Shown: piece by piece, positions 16,514 through 23,838 of the stretch
How positions within the stretch are numbered: position 1 is the first letter of the stretch
Layout of the letters: every line of letters starts with the position of its first letter
Origin: Anaerolineae bacterium
Lineage (GTDB): Bacteria > Chloroflexota > Anaerolineae > Aggregatilineales > Ch27
DNA length: 64,000 nucleotides
Direction of reading: 5' to 3'
Assembly (NCBI GenBank): GCA_013178165.1
Contig: JABLXG010000015.1
Coordinates: 62,001 to 126,000 of the forward strand
Translations under genes and position numbers: made by a program
The notes under the pieces: model-generated
What the model saw: the letters and a program-made list of their open reading frames with translations, nothing else
The model's database searches: none
What the model was told of the DNA's origin: nothing

Positions 16514-17872
16514 ATGCGCGACAGGCTGCAAGCCGAACTACACTTCCCGCCGGGCTTCCTGTGGGGCACGGCGACCGCCGCCCATCAGGTGGAGGGCGGC
16601 AACCGCAACAACTGGTCCGCCTGGGAAGCCCTGGGCGGGGGACGCATCTTCGGGGATCACGTCAGCGGGCAGGCCTGCGACTGGTGGAATGGCCGCGCTG
16701 AGGAAGACTTCGCCCGCGCTGCATCCCTGCATAATAACGCCCTGCGCCTGTCGGTCGAATGGAGCCGCATTGAACCGGAGCCGGGCCGCTGGGATACAGC
16801 AGCGCTGGAGCGCTACCGGGCCATGCTCGATGACCTGCACGCCAGAGGGCTGGAGCCGATGGTGACGCTCCACCACTTTACCAACCCGCTGTGGCTGGAA
16901 GCGCGCGGAGCATGGCTGGATGAGGAGACTCCGCGCCTGTTCGCCCGCTTCGCAACGAAAGTAGCGGAAGCGTTCGGTGAGCGGGTGACACTGTGGTGCA
17001 CGATCAACGAGCCGGTGGTCTACGCTACGGAGGGTTACCTGATCGGTGAGTGGCCGCCCGGCCACCGCAGCCTGGATGAAACCTTCCGGGTGGTTGCACA
17101 ACTGGTGCGTGGCCATGCCGCCGCCTACCGGGCGATCAAGGCCGTCCGGCCAGCGGCGCAGATCGGCTTTGCCAAACATCAGATGACGGTCGCGCCCGGC
17201 ACGCTGCTGATCGGGCATCTCGGCGCCGCGCTGATCCACTACCTGTTCAACGAGGCGATCTTCGGGCCGTTCAACGGCCGGCGGCTCAACTTCCTGGTGC
17301 GCTCATTCAGCATCCCTGAGGCGCGCGGGACACTGGACTGGATCGGGCTGCAGTACTACGCTGCCCAGCACATCTATCTGAGCAGGTCGTCTGACACCCC
17401 TTTGCCGGGGATCGAGATGCGTACGCCGGAAGGCCGGCCCCGCGGCCCGCGGGACTGGGGGGAACTGGCCCCGGAACAGATTCTGCCGCGCCTCAAGCAC
17501 CTCTATCGCCTTGTCCGCCGGCCACTCTACGTGACTGAGGCGGGCGTCCCTGATCCTGACGATAGCATCCGGCCCGCCTACCTGGCCCGCACGCTGCGCG
17601 CCGTGTGGCAGGCCTGCATGCACAACTACCCGGTGCGGGGCTTCTTCTTCTGGAGCCTGGTGGATAATTTCGAGTGGGCAGAGGGCTACGACCCGCGCTA
17701 CCGCTTTGGTCTGTACGGGGTAGACTTTCAGACGCAAGAACGGACGGAACGCCGCAGCGCCCGGCTGTACCGGGCTGTGTGCGCAGCTAACGCCCTGACC
17801 GCCGCCATCGTCCGCGAACATGCGCCGGAAGCGTTCGACGCCATCTTTCCCACCCCGCAGCCGGTGGCATGA
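16514..17872 (+). CDS. glycoside hydrolase family 1 beta-glycosidase
   Basis: The 452-residue protein is a (beta/alpha)8 enzyme of GH1. It has the family N-terminal signature (FPPGFLWGTATAAHQVEGG), the acid/base Glu166 in CTINEP and the nucleophile Glu342 in YVTEAG, and ends with the FFFWSLVDNFEWAEGY substrate-site segment. It would cleave beta-linked glucosides or galactosides in the cytoplasm, since there is no signal peptide. The start at 16514 has GGTGGAGGGG just before it and matches the family N-terminus; an earlier in-frame codon at 16463 is not supported. Sequence alone does not give sugar specificity. Confidence 0.95.
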   Translation: MRDRLQAELHFPPGFLWGTATAAHQVEGGNRNNWSAWEALGGGRIFGDHVSGQACDWWNGRAEEDFARAASLHNNALRLSVEWSRIEPEPGRWDTAALERYRAMLDDLHARGLEPMVTLHHFTNPLWLEARGAWLDEETPRLFARFATKVAEAFGERVTLWCTINEPVVYATEGYLIGEWPPGHRSLDETFRVVAQLVRGHAAAYRAIKAVRPAAQIGFAKHQMTVAPGTLLIGHLGAALIHYLFNEAIFGPFNGRRLNFLVRSFSIPEARGTLDWIGLQYYAAQHIYLSRSSDTPLPGIEMRTPEGRPRGPRDWGELAPEQILPRLKHLYRLVRRPLYVTEAGVPDPDDSIRPAYLARTLRAVWQACMHNYPVRGFFFWSLVDNFEWAEGYDPRYRFGLYGVDFQTQERTERRSARLYRAVCAANALTAAIVREHAPEAFDAIFPTPQPVA

Positions 17873-17915
17873 GCCGATGACAATACAGATTCACTGTTGC
17901 AGAGGAGGCTAAACC

Positions 17916-18221
17916 ATGGACGTAGAACTGCTACACTTTGACGGCTGCCCCTCCTGGCAGTCAGCCCTGGAAGAACTACGCGCCGCGCTGGCCGAGCTGG
18001 CGATCCAGGCGGAAGTGAGGCTGGTGCGCGTAGAAACTGACGAACAGGCTCAGACGACCCGTTTTGTGGGATCGCCCACGATTCGGGTCAACGGCGCTGA
18101 TTTGTTCCCGGTGGGGCACACCCAGTACGCGCTGGGGTGCCGCGTTTATGCCACGCCGGGAGGACTACGCGGCTGGCCGGATCGGGCCATGATCGCGGCG
18201 GCGCTGCGCGAGATTCGCTAG
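17916..18221 (+). CDS. thioredoxin-fold small protein with one active-site cysteine
   Basis: The 101-residue protein starts VELLHFDGCPSW, a thioredoxin-like strand and active-site loop, and later has VGSPTIRVNG with the cis-proline. It resembles small thioredoxin-like proteins often found near mercury or arsenic resistance genes. Only the first Cys of the CxxC is present (CPSW); a second Cys occurs at LGCRVY. A monothiol role or a metal-binding role is possible (inference). GAGGAGG lies upstream of the ATG. It is 43 bases after the GH1 gene and may share its transcript. Confidence 0.7.
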   Translation: MDVELLHFDGCPSWQSALEELRAALAELAIQAEVRLVRVETDEQAQTTRFVGSPTIRVNGADLFPVGHTQYALGCRVYATPGGLRGWPDRAMIAAALREIR

Positions 18222-18283
18222 TTGCCAGTGATCCGAGCCGGCGCCTGCCCCCTGAATTTCAACTGCTCTACCCTGGCAATCTA

Positions 18284-18292
18284 TGCTATAGT
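18284..18292 (+). promoter_or_regulatory. extended -10 for the FBP aldolase/phosphatase leader
   Basis: TGCTATAGT (18284-18292) lies about 136 bases upstream of the ATG. A transcript from about 18299 would carry the terminator-like leader described at 18345-18398. Confidence 0.5.
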
Positions 18293-18344
18293 GAGATAGA
18301 GCAGTAACGTAGCGGTAGAGAACATCATAGATAGCTGGTAGCTG

Positions 18345-18398
18345 CCGAAGGCGTCGTTGCATCTGCAGGGGGCCTTCGGTTTTTGTTTTCCCGGCAGC
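18345..18398 (+). promoter_or_regulatory. terminator-bearing leader, possible attenuator
   Basis: CCGAAGGC (18345-18352) pairs with GCCTTCGG (18372-18379), followed by TTTTTGTTTT (18380-18389): a good intrinsic terminator, but placed between the promoter and the FBP aldolase/phosphatase gene. An overlapping alternative pairs GCTGCCG (18341-18347) with CGGCAGC (18392-18398), beyond the T-run. Two exclusive folds of this sort suggest transcription attenuation, or a short RNA ending here. Confidence 0.5.
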
Positions 18399-18428
18399 AG
18401 GCATTAGCCGGGGAGAAGGAGACAGGCA

Positions 18429-19529
18429 ATGGACCGCATCACGTTGAGTGTGATCAAGGCTGATGTTGGCGGTTACGTGGGGCACTCGGCCATGCACAGC
18501 GAATTGATCGCCGAGGCCACCCGGCAGCTTGAGGGGGCGCGGCGCGACGGGCTGATCGTCGATTTTCACGTGACCGCCTGCGGCGATGACCTGGAGCTGA
18601 TTATGACTCACAGCCGGGGCGTCGATGATGAGACCATCCATCACAGGGCATGGGATGTATTTGAGGCGTGTACAGCGGTGGCCCGACGTTTGAAACTATA
18701 TGGTGCGGGGCAGGACCTGCTGGCAGACGCTTTTTCCGGCAACGTGAAAGGCATGGGGCCTGGCGTAGCCGAGATGACGTTTGAGGAGCGCCCATCCGAG
18801 CCGGTGATCATCTTCATGGCGGATAAAACCTCCGCCGGAGCGTGGAATCTGCCACTATGCAAGATGTTTGCCGATCCCTTCAACACCGCCGGATTGGTTA
18901 TCGCGCCGCCGCTGCATGATGGCTTCCGTTTTGAAGTGCATGATGTCAAGCAGAACAAGCGAATCTTCTTTGACACACCGGCGGAATATTACGATCTGTT
19001 GGTGTTCATTGGTGCGGCGGGTCGCTATATGGTCAAGGCAGTCTACGGCCGGAACGGCGAGATCGGCGCGGTGTCTTCCACCCAGCGGCTGGCGCTGATC
19101 GCCGGCAAATACGTTGGCAAAGATGACCCGGTGTGCATCGTTCGCGGGCAGGGTCAGTTCCCGGCAATCGGCGAAATTCTGGAACCGTTTACGCTGCCGC
19201 ATATCGTGGAAGGCTGGATGCGTGGCTCGCACTATGGCCCACTGATGCCCGTCCCGCTGCGCAATGCTACACCGAGTCGCTTTGATGGGCCGCCGCGTGT
19301 GGTAGCGCTGGGGTTCCAGCTGGCGGAAGGCCGCCTGATCGGGCCGCGGGATATGTTCGATGATCCTGGCTTCGATGAGGCACGGCGGGCATGTAATGTC
19401 CTGGCTGACCAGTTGCGCCAGCACGGGCCGTTTGAGCCGCACCGACTGCCGATGGACGAGATGGAGTATACGACGCTGCCGCAGGTGCGGGAGAAGTTGC
19501 AGGCGCGGTGGGAGGAATTGCCCGCCTGA
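18429..19529 (+). CDS. fbp: fructose-1,6-bisphosphate aldolase/phosphatase (bifunctional, archaeal type)
   Basis: The 366-residue protein is the bifunctional gluconeogenic enzyme that condenses triose phosphates to fructose bisphosphate and then removes the 1-phosphate. It begins with TLSVIKADVGGYVGHSAMH and contains the DDLELIMTHSRG, GAGQDLLADAFSGNVKGMGPG, FMADKTSAGAWNLPLCKMFADPFNTAGLVI and MRGSHYGPLMPV segments that make up the two active sites and Mg ligands. Length matches the family (about 365-400). The family is best known from archaea and deep-branching thermophilic bacteria and is a sign of gluconeogenic carbon flow. GGAGAAGGAGAC precedes the ATG. It has a long leader with a terminator-like hairpin. 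Confidence 0.95.
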   Translation: MDRITLSVIKADVGGYVGHSAMHSELIAEATRQLEGARRDGLIVDFHVTACGDDLELIMTHSRGVDDETIHHRAWDVFEACTAVARRLKLYGAGQDLLADAFSGNVKGMGPGVAEMTFEERPSEPVIIFMADKTSAGAWNLPLCKMFADPFNTAGLVIAPPLHDGFRFEVHDVKQNKRIFFDTPAEYYDLLVFIGAAGRYMVKAVYGRNGEIGAVSSTQRLALIAGKYVGKDDPVCIVRGQGQFPAIGEILEPFTLPHIVEGWMRGSHYGPLMPVPLRNATPSRFDGPPRVVALGFQLAEGRLIGPRDMFDDPGFDEARRACNVLADQLRQHGPFEPHRLPMDEMEYTTLPQVREKLQARWEELPA

Positions 19530-19560
19530 AAGTCCTCAAGCCAGAACGCGCTCGTCGCTA

Positions 19561-20400
19561 TCAGCGGTAGCGTTCACGGCGGGCGAGAATCTGCTCGACA
19601 CAGGCCGGTGGCACGGGCTGACGCCCCAGCCGGATCGTGCCATCGGCTTCCGGGCGGTGGAAATCGCTACCGCCGGTCATGATCAGGCCGTAGCGGCGGG
19701 CGGCTACCCACGCGTCCCGCGTGAAGGTCGGGCTGTGATCGGGGTAATAGACTTCCAGGCCATCCAGCCCGGCATCAACCCAGCTGCCAAGCCGGGCGGC
19801 GTAATCCCGGACGCGAACCGGATGGGCCAGTACGGCTACACCCCCCGCCGCATGAATCAGGGCGATGGCCTCCTCGATGGGCAATGGGAGATGGGGGACA
19901 TACGCCGGCCCACCATTCCCGATGTAGCGATCGAACGCTTCCTGTATGGTGTGGACATGCCCGGCTTCCAGCAGGGCCTGGGCGATGTGCGGGCGGGCGA
20001 CCGCCCCACCCGCGGCCAGGGTATAGACACGCTCCAGGGAGATCGGTGCGCCCAGCGCGGCCAGGCGGGCGGCGATTTGTTCGGCACGATCGCGGCGCGC
20101 CGAACGTAGCAGGCGCAGCCGCGCTTCAAAGGTGCCATCGGCAGGGTCCACGCCGTAACCCAGCAGATCGATCGCTTCCCCGTCTGGCTGCATCGTGGAA
20201 AGTTCCACCCCCGCCAGAACCAGCAGGGGGCTGCCTGCGGCGGCTTCCAGCGCCTCCGGCAGACCGGCAGTGGTATCGTGATCGGTCAGGGCGATGGCGT
20301 CGAGGCGGTGGCGCAAAGCCAGGACAACAACCTCCGATGGCCGGAATTCGCCATCGGAGGCGGTACTGTGGACGTGTAGATCAATGCGGTTGAGGGGCAT
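19561..20400 (-). CDS. PHP-domain phosphoesterase
   Basis: The 279-residue protein has the PHP metal-binding motifs in order: DLHVHSTASDG, LTDHDTTAGL, AGVELS, ARPHIAQALLEAG, LAHPVR and the closing GSDFHRPE. These ligate the two or three metals that hydrolyse phosphoesters. The layout matches the family that includes bacterial 3',5'-nucleoside bisphosphate phosphatase (TrpH/RnmA-like) and histidinol-phosphatase relatives. It acts in the cytoplasm. It lies 35 bases after spoVS in the same orientation and is probably transcribed with it. Confidence 0.88.
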   Translation of the reverse strand: MPLNRIDLHVHSTASDGEFRPSEVVVLALRHRLDAIALTDHDTTAGLPEALEAAAGSPLLVLAGVELSTMQPDGEAIDLLGYGVDPADGTFEARLRLLRSARRDRAEQIAARLAALGAPISLERVYTLAAGGAVARPHIAQALLEAGHVHTIQEAFDRYIGNGGPAYVPHLPLPIEEAIALIHAAGGVAVLAHPVRVRDYAARLGSWVDAGLDGLEVYYPDHSPTFTRDAWVAARRYGLIMTGGSDFHRPEADGTIRLGRQPVPPACVEQILARRERYR

Positions 20401-20435
20401 GGCGGGACACGCAACCAGCTACAGCGACGCGCCGC

Positions 20436-20747
20436 CTAGCGTGTCTCAACAACCATACGGATGGCGGTACGCTCCTGCCCGTCGATAGAGGTCTCGGTAA
20501 AGTACGGCACAAAGACCACGTCGATGCCGTCTTCAGCCAGATACCCGCGGGCGATGGCCATGGCTTTGACGGCCTGATTGACCGCCCCGGCGCCGATGGC
20601 CTGCACCTCAGCGCGGCTATGCTCCCGGATCACCCCGGCGATGGCGCCGGCGACCGCTGTCGAACGCGAACGGGCGGAGACTTTGATTACGTCAACCTGC
20701 GAATGTTCCATGGGAGGGGCGGACGAGTCTGATGCAGGGGTTTGCAT
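20436..20747 (-). CDS. spoVS: SpoVS-family protein
   Basis: The 103-residue protein has a 17-residue variable start and then the conserved SpoVS core: IKVSARSRSTAVAGAIAG, VQAIGAGAVNQAVKAMAIARGYL, GIDVVFVPYFTE and ERTAIRMVV. SpoVS is a small Alba-like protein needed for late sporulation in Bacillus and present in many non-sporulating bacteria, where its role is unclear; nucleic-acid binding is suggested by its fold. AAGGAAG lies at a fitting distance before the ATG. It is divergent from dnaA. Confidence 0.93.
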   Translation of the reverse strand: MQTPASDSSAPPMEHSQVDVIKVSARSRSTAVAGAIAGVIREHSRAEVQAIGAGAVNQAVKAMAIARGYLAEDGIDVVFVPYFTETSIDGQERTAIRMVVETR

Positions 20748-20798
20748 GGCTGGCTTCCTTGTGCAAGAAATGGCTCGCGAGAGGTTGAATGTAAGCTT

Positions 20799-20826
20799 AT
20801 TGTACTGGAATTCACAGGTTGTTCAA
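20799..20826 (-). promoter_or_regulatory. promoter for spoVS
   Basis: Minus strand: TTGAAC (20821-20826), a 16-base spacer, then TACAAT (20799-20804). The leader would be about 45 bases. Confidence 0.65.
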
Positions 20827-20950
20827 CGCGATTTACCCGAAGACGTGACAAACGGCCACTTTACTATACGACGATAGTCCCCCCTGCAACAGGCCCCGGT
20901 TCCCATATGACTAATAGGGCAGCCTGCGCCTCCCGGTCTCCTGGCGTTGG

Positions 20951-20979
20951 TTGAGGGGGTGGAGACTCTCTGCTACAAT
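20951..20979 (+). promoter_or_regulatory. promoter for dnaA
   Basis: TTGAGG (20951-20956), a 17-base spacer ending in TGC, then TACAAT (20974-20979). This is one of the few promoters here with a recognisable -35. The predicted leader is about 215 bases. Confidence 0.65.
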
Positions 20980-21034
20980 GAAAAATGCACCAGCGCCGCA
21001 GGGACACCAATGCAGCGATCGTCTGGCCGCCCGA

Positions 21035-21073
21035 CCGGGCGCCAGAACCCGGCTCCGGGAGGGGGGCGCCCGG
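21035..21073 (+). promoter_or_regulatory. large hairpin in the dnaA leader
   Basis: CCGGGCGCC (21035-21043) pairs perfectly with GGCGCCCGG (21065-21073); the enclosed 21 bases contain a second small stem (CCCGG/CCGGG). No T-run follows, so it is not a terminator. It may influence dnaA mRNA stability or translation. Confidence 0.45.
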
Positions 21074-21199
21074 CGTTCTATTGCCGCAACCACGTTGCCG
21101 ATGTATTTCACCTGCAGGTTGGCTCGCATTTGCGCCGCAGTTGCGCCGGGAACTGGCCGTGAGGCGGGGTAGCGGAGAAAATTTGAGGCAGGGGGCAGC

Positions 21200-22558
21200 A
21201 TGAGCAAAGCGACCATGACCGCCCAGGACGCCTGGCAGGCCACCCTGGGGCAGCTTGAACTACAGCTCAACCGGGCGACATTTGAGACCTGGGTCAAAGG
21301 CGCCCGGTTGCTGGCCTATGAGGACGGCTCGTTCATCATCAGCGTCCGCAATGCGTATGTCAAATCGTGGCTGGAAAAGCGGCTCTACAGCTCGATCCGC
21401 CGCACGCTGGCCGATCTGTTTGGGCGCTCGGTTGAGGTGCGCTTTGTGGTCTACGACCCGCTGGAAGAGCCGGTCGATCTGGGGCCGCTGTGGCCCGAAG
21501 ACGAGCCGGAGGTGGGCGCCGCCGCCGGCGAACAGCCCTACGAAACCAACCTCAACCCGCGCTATGTCTTCGAATCCTTTGTCGTCGGCAGCAGCAACCA
21601 GCTGGCCCACGCTGCGGCGATGGCCGTGGCCGATCATCCCGGCAGCGCCTACAACCCGCTGTTCATCTACGGCGATGTCGGGCTGGGCAAGACCCACCTG
21701 CTGCACGCCATTGGCAACGCCTGCCGTGCGCGTGGGTTGCGCGCCCTCTACACCTCCTCCGAACAGTTCACCAACGAACTGATCGATTCCATCCGCGCCC
21801 AGAACACCGCCGCCTTCCGCAACCGCTACCGCATGGTGGATGTCCTGCTGGTGGACGACATCCAGTTCATTGCTGGTAAGGACAGCACGCAGGAGGAGTT
21901 CTTCCACACCTTCAACGCCCTGCACAGCGCCAATAGCCAGATCGTGCTGGCCAGCGATCGCCGCCCGCGAGCGATGGCCACACTGGAAGAACGGCTGCGT
22001 TCTCGCTTCGAATGGGGCCTGATCGTCGACATTCAGCCACCCGATCTGGAGATGCGCATCGCTATCCTCAACGACAAGGCCGAACAGCAGGGCGTTCACC
22101 TGCCGGAGGCGCTGGCCGAGCTGATCGCCAACCAGGTGCGGGGCAACATCCGCGAGCTGGAAGGCGTGCTGACCCAGATTCTGGCTCAGGCGCGCCTGGC
22201 GCATGTCCCGCTTTCCGATGAACTGGCCCGCCGTGTCCTGCGCGAGTTCCGCGCCCCGCGCCGCGTCCATACCGTTGACACAGTGCTGGAGGTGACCGCG
22301 GCCTTTCACAACCTGACGGTGGAGGACCTGATCGGCCCTCGCCGCACCAAGAAGATCGCCATCGCCCGCCAGCAGGCCATGTACCTGGCGCGGGAAGCCA
22401 CGGAAGCCTCCCTGCCACAGATCGGGGCGATCATGGGCGGGCGCGATCACACCACCGTCATGCACGGCTGCGCCAAGATCGCCGAACTCCTGGAATCGGA
22501 TGAGGAGATGCGGCAGGAGATCAAGCAGCTTCGCCTGCGTTTATTCGAGGGCGACTGA
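21200..22558 (+). CDS. dnaA: chromosomal replication initiator DnaA
   Basis: The 452-residue protein has all DnaA domains. Domain I (about 10-85) has LNRATFETWVKGA, and domain II is short. AAA+ domain III has Walker A GDVGLGKTH at 158-166, Walker B LLVDDIQF with Asp219/Asp220, and the sensor segment RLRSRFEWGLIVDI. Domain IV has the DNA-binding signature around ARQQAMYLAREATEASLPQIGAIMGGRDHTTVMHGCAKI. It binds ATP and DnaA boxes to open oriC. The start has AGGCAGGGGG upstream. There is no dnaN, recF or gyrB next to it, unlike the classical arrangement. Confidence 0.98.
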   Translation: MSKATMTAQDAWQATLGQLELQLNRATFETWVKGARLLAYEDGSFIISVRNAYVKSWLEKRLYSSIRRTLADLFGRSVEVRFVVYDPLEEPVDLGPLWPEDEPEVGAAAGEQPYETNLNPRYVFESFVVGSSNQLAHAAAMAVADHPGSAYNPLFIYGDVGLGKTHLLHAIGNACRARGLRALYTSSEQFTNELIDSIRAQNTAAFRNRYRMVDVLLVDDIQFIAGKDSTQEEFFHTFNALHSANSQIVLASDRRPRAMATLEERLRSRFEWGLIVDIQPPDLEMRIAILNDKAEQQGVHLPEALAELIANQVRGNIRELEGVLTQILAQARLAHVPLSDELARRVLREFRAPRRVHTVDTVLEVTAAFHNLTVEDLIGPRRTKKIAIARQQAMYLAREATEASLPQIGAIMGGRDHTTVMHGCAKIAELLESDEEMRQEIKQLRLRLFEGD

Positions 22559-22568
22559 TCGCCGGGAA

Positions 22569-22590
22569 CCGCCCGCCGCTAGCCGGGCGG
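22569..22590. terminator. hairpin between convergent dnaA and phosphoesterase genes
   Basis: CCGCCCG (22569-22575) pairs with CGGGCGG (22584-22590) around eight bases. It overlaps the end of the minus-strand gene and follows the dnaA stop by ten bases. There is no T-run. Confidence 0.45.
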
Positions 22591-23346
22591 GCCAGCGCGC
22601 CGCAGCCGTTCGATGGTAAAGTCGCGGGCCGGGCTATCGCTGTTCTGCAGGGCAGCGATGGTCGCCTCTATGTCGTAAGCCACCCGGCGAATGTCTACCT
22701 GCGCCACACCATCGGCGAAAGTCACCAGAGCGTAAGAGGCTCGCTGGTCGCCGTCAAACGGCATGCCGACGCTGCCGGGGTTGACAAAGCGCCATGTCCC
22801 CAGGTCGCGATCCATCGAGCGGTGGGTATGCCCGCCGAAGGCCAGCCGTCCCTCACGGTCGAGCAGGGCGTCCAGCAACAGATCATCGGGCGTGTAGGGC
22901 AACAGCACCATCTCGTCATCGCCCGGCCCGGCATGAAAGCCCACTACCGGCCCGTAGCCGGGGATGTCCAGGGCCAGGTCTGTGCCCAGGCGATCCAGGT
23001 ATTCGGCAGCTTCGCCGTCGAGTTGCTGGGCCGTCCAGCCAAAAGCGGCGTCGCGGCCCATCATCTGCCGGACATGCGCGGCCCAGGTAGCGGCGGTAGG
23101 GCGCTCGGCGTGGGGACGCGCCCCCGTGGTAACGTAGCGGTCAGTATTGCCCCGGATGACCTTGGTCCGCTCCGCCGGCAGGCCGCGGATGACAGCCAGA
23201 CATTCGGCTGGCTGCGGGCCAAAGGCGACCAGATCGCCCAGTATCCAGGTCAGGTCAGCGCCACCAGCGGCCTGTAGGTCGGCCAGCACCGCCTCCAGAG
23301 CGGCCAGATTCCCGTGAATATCTGAAAGCACAGCCAGGCGCATCAT
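22579..23346 (-). CDS. calcineurin-like metallophosphoesterase
   Basis: The 255-residue protein starts MMRLAVLSDIHGNLAALEAVL and has the metal-site motifs DIHGN, GDLVAFGP, IRGNTDRY, FHAGPGDD and GGHTHRSM, ending with FVNPGSVGMPFDGD. These define the class of bacterial phosphodiesterase-like metallophosphoesterases (YfcE/YmdB-like). Substrates range from nucleotides to phospholipids and cannot be fixed from sequence. The start at 23346 is chosen for an AGGAG six bases upstream; the first codon of the frame at 23382 is not needed. A second, shorter relative is encoded at 41954. Confidence 0.88.
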   Translation of the reverse strand: MMRLAVLSDIHGNLAALEAVLADLQAAGGADLTWILGDLVAFGPQPAECLAVIRGLPAERTKVIRGNTDRYVTTGARPHAERPTAATWAAHVRQMMGRDAAFGWTAQQLDGEAAEYLDRLGTDLALDIPGYGPVVGFHAGPGDDEMVLLPYTPDDLLLDALLDREGRLAFGGHTHRSMDRDLGTWRFVNPGSVGMPFDGDQRASYALVTFADGVAQVDIRRVAYDIEATIAALQNSDSPARDFTIERLRRAGPPG

Positions 23347-23390
23347 GATCGGCTCCTGTGACTCCTGTGAGTTACCCGGCAACAGGGGCG

Positions 23391-23399
23391 ATTATACCC
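23391..23399 (-). promoter_or_regulatory. -10 element for the metallophosphoesterase gene
   Basis: The minus strand reads GGGTATAAT, 44 bases before the ATG. Confidence 0.5.
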
Positions 23400-23419
23400 G
23401 AAACTGGCAGGTCGCATCG

Positions 23420-23466
23420 GCTGCCGGGTCTCCTGGCTTCCTGGCCTCGTGGCCCCCCCCGGCCAC
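23420..23466 (+). repeat. pyrimidine-rich TCCTGG repeat tract
   Basis: GGTCTCCTGGCTTCCTGGCC and a following C-run, in the same orientation as the tracts at 7507, 20928 and 33709. The 10-mer GGTCTCCTGG (23427-23436) recurs exactly at 20935. Confidence 0.4.
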
Positions 23467-23505
23467 CTGCAGGGTTGCTCGCCGCTTTTGCCGGATTTTG
23501 CGCTG

Positions 23506-23514
23506 TGCTATACT
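23506..23514 (+). promoter_or_regulatory. extended -10 for the 23.5-31 kb gene cluster
   Basis: TGCTATACT ends nine bases before the ATG at 23524, so the transcript would be leaderless or nearly so. No Shine-Dalgarno is present between the two. Confidence 0.55.
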
Positions 23515-23523
23515 GATCGCGAT

Positions 23524-23838
23524 ATGAGGAACGAAACTGACCGCGCTGTATGGCGCAAACGCTGGGAAAACCGCCTGGCTGTCTGGGGGGAGCGGTTGCG
23601 CGCCTGGGGGCTGGAGGGGCTGGTGGCGGCGTTGCTGGAGGCTGCCGAGCCGCTTGGCCCGCTGGGAGCGCAGGCGCTGTACGTGGCTCAGCCTGCCCTG
23701 GGTGTCTTTCTCCCGGCGGAGTCGGTTGGGCGCTGGGCGCGCGCGCTGGAGGACCCGGCCACGCTGGCCTGGCTGCGCGCCGGTCTGACCGCGGCGAATC
23801 CGGATGAGGAAGGGCCGTCTGATGGACCCGCTGACTAG
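23524..23838 (+). CDS. small protein of unknown function heading the membrane gene cluster
   Basis: The 104-residue protein is helical and charged (RNETDRAVWRKRWENRLAVWGERL), then Leu/Ala/Pro-rich. It has no membrane helix or recognisable domain. It overlaps the start of the next gene by 17 bases, which points to translational coupling. A -10 element (TGCTATACT) sits nine bases before the ATG and no ribosome site is visible, as for a leaderless message. The alternative in-frame start at 23449 lies upstream of that promoter. I do not recognise it. Confidence 0.6.
   Translation: MRNETDRAVWRKRWENRLAVWGERLRAWGLEGLVAALLEAAEPLGPLGAQALYVAQPALGVFLPAESVGRWARALEDPATLAWLRAGLTAANPDEEGPSDGPAD

Larger units (their letters stand above)
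20748..21199. other. spoVS-dnaA divergent region (452 bases)
   Basis: It holds the spoVS promoter (20799-20826, minus), a pyrimidine-rich GGTCTCCTGG motif (20935-20944), the dnaA promoter (20951-20979) and a dnaA leader of about 215 bases with a large hairpin (21035-21073). I searched by eye for DnaA boxes (TTATCCACA-like) and an AT-rich unwinding stretch and found none, so I do not call an origin here. Confidence 0.6.
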
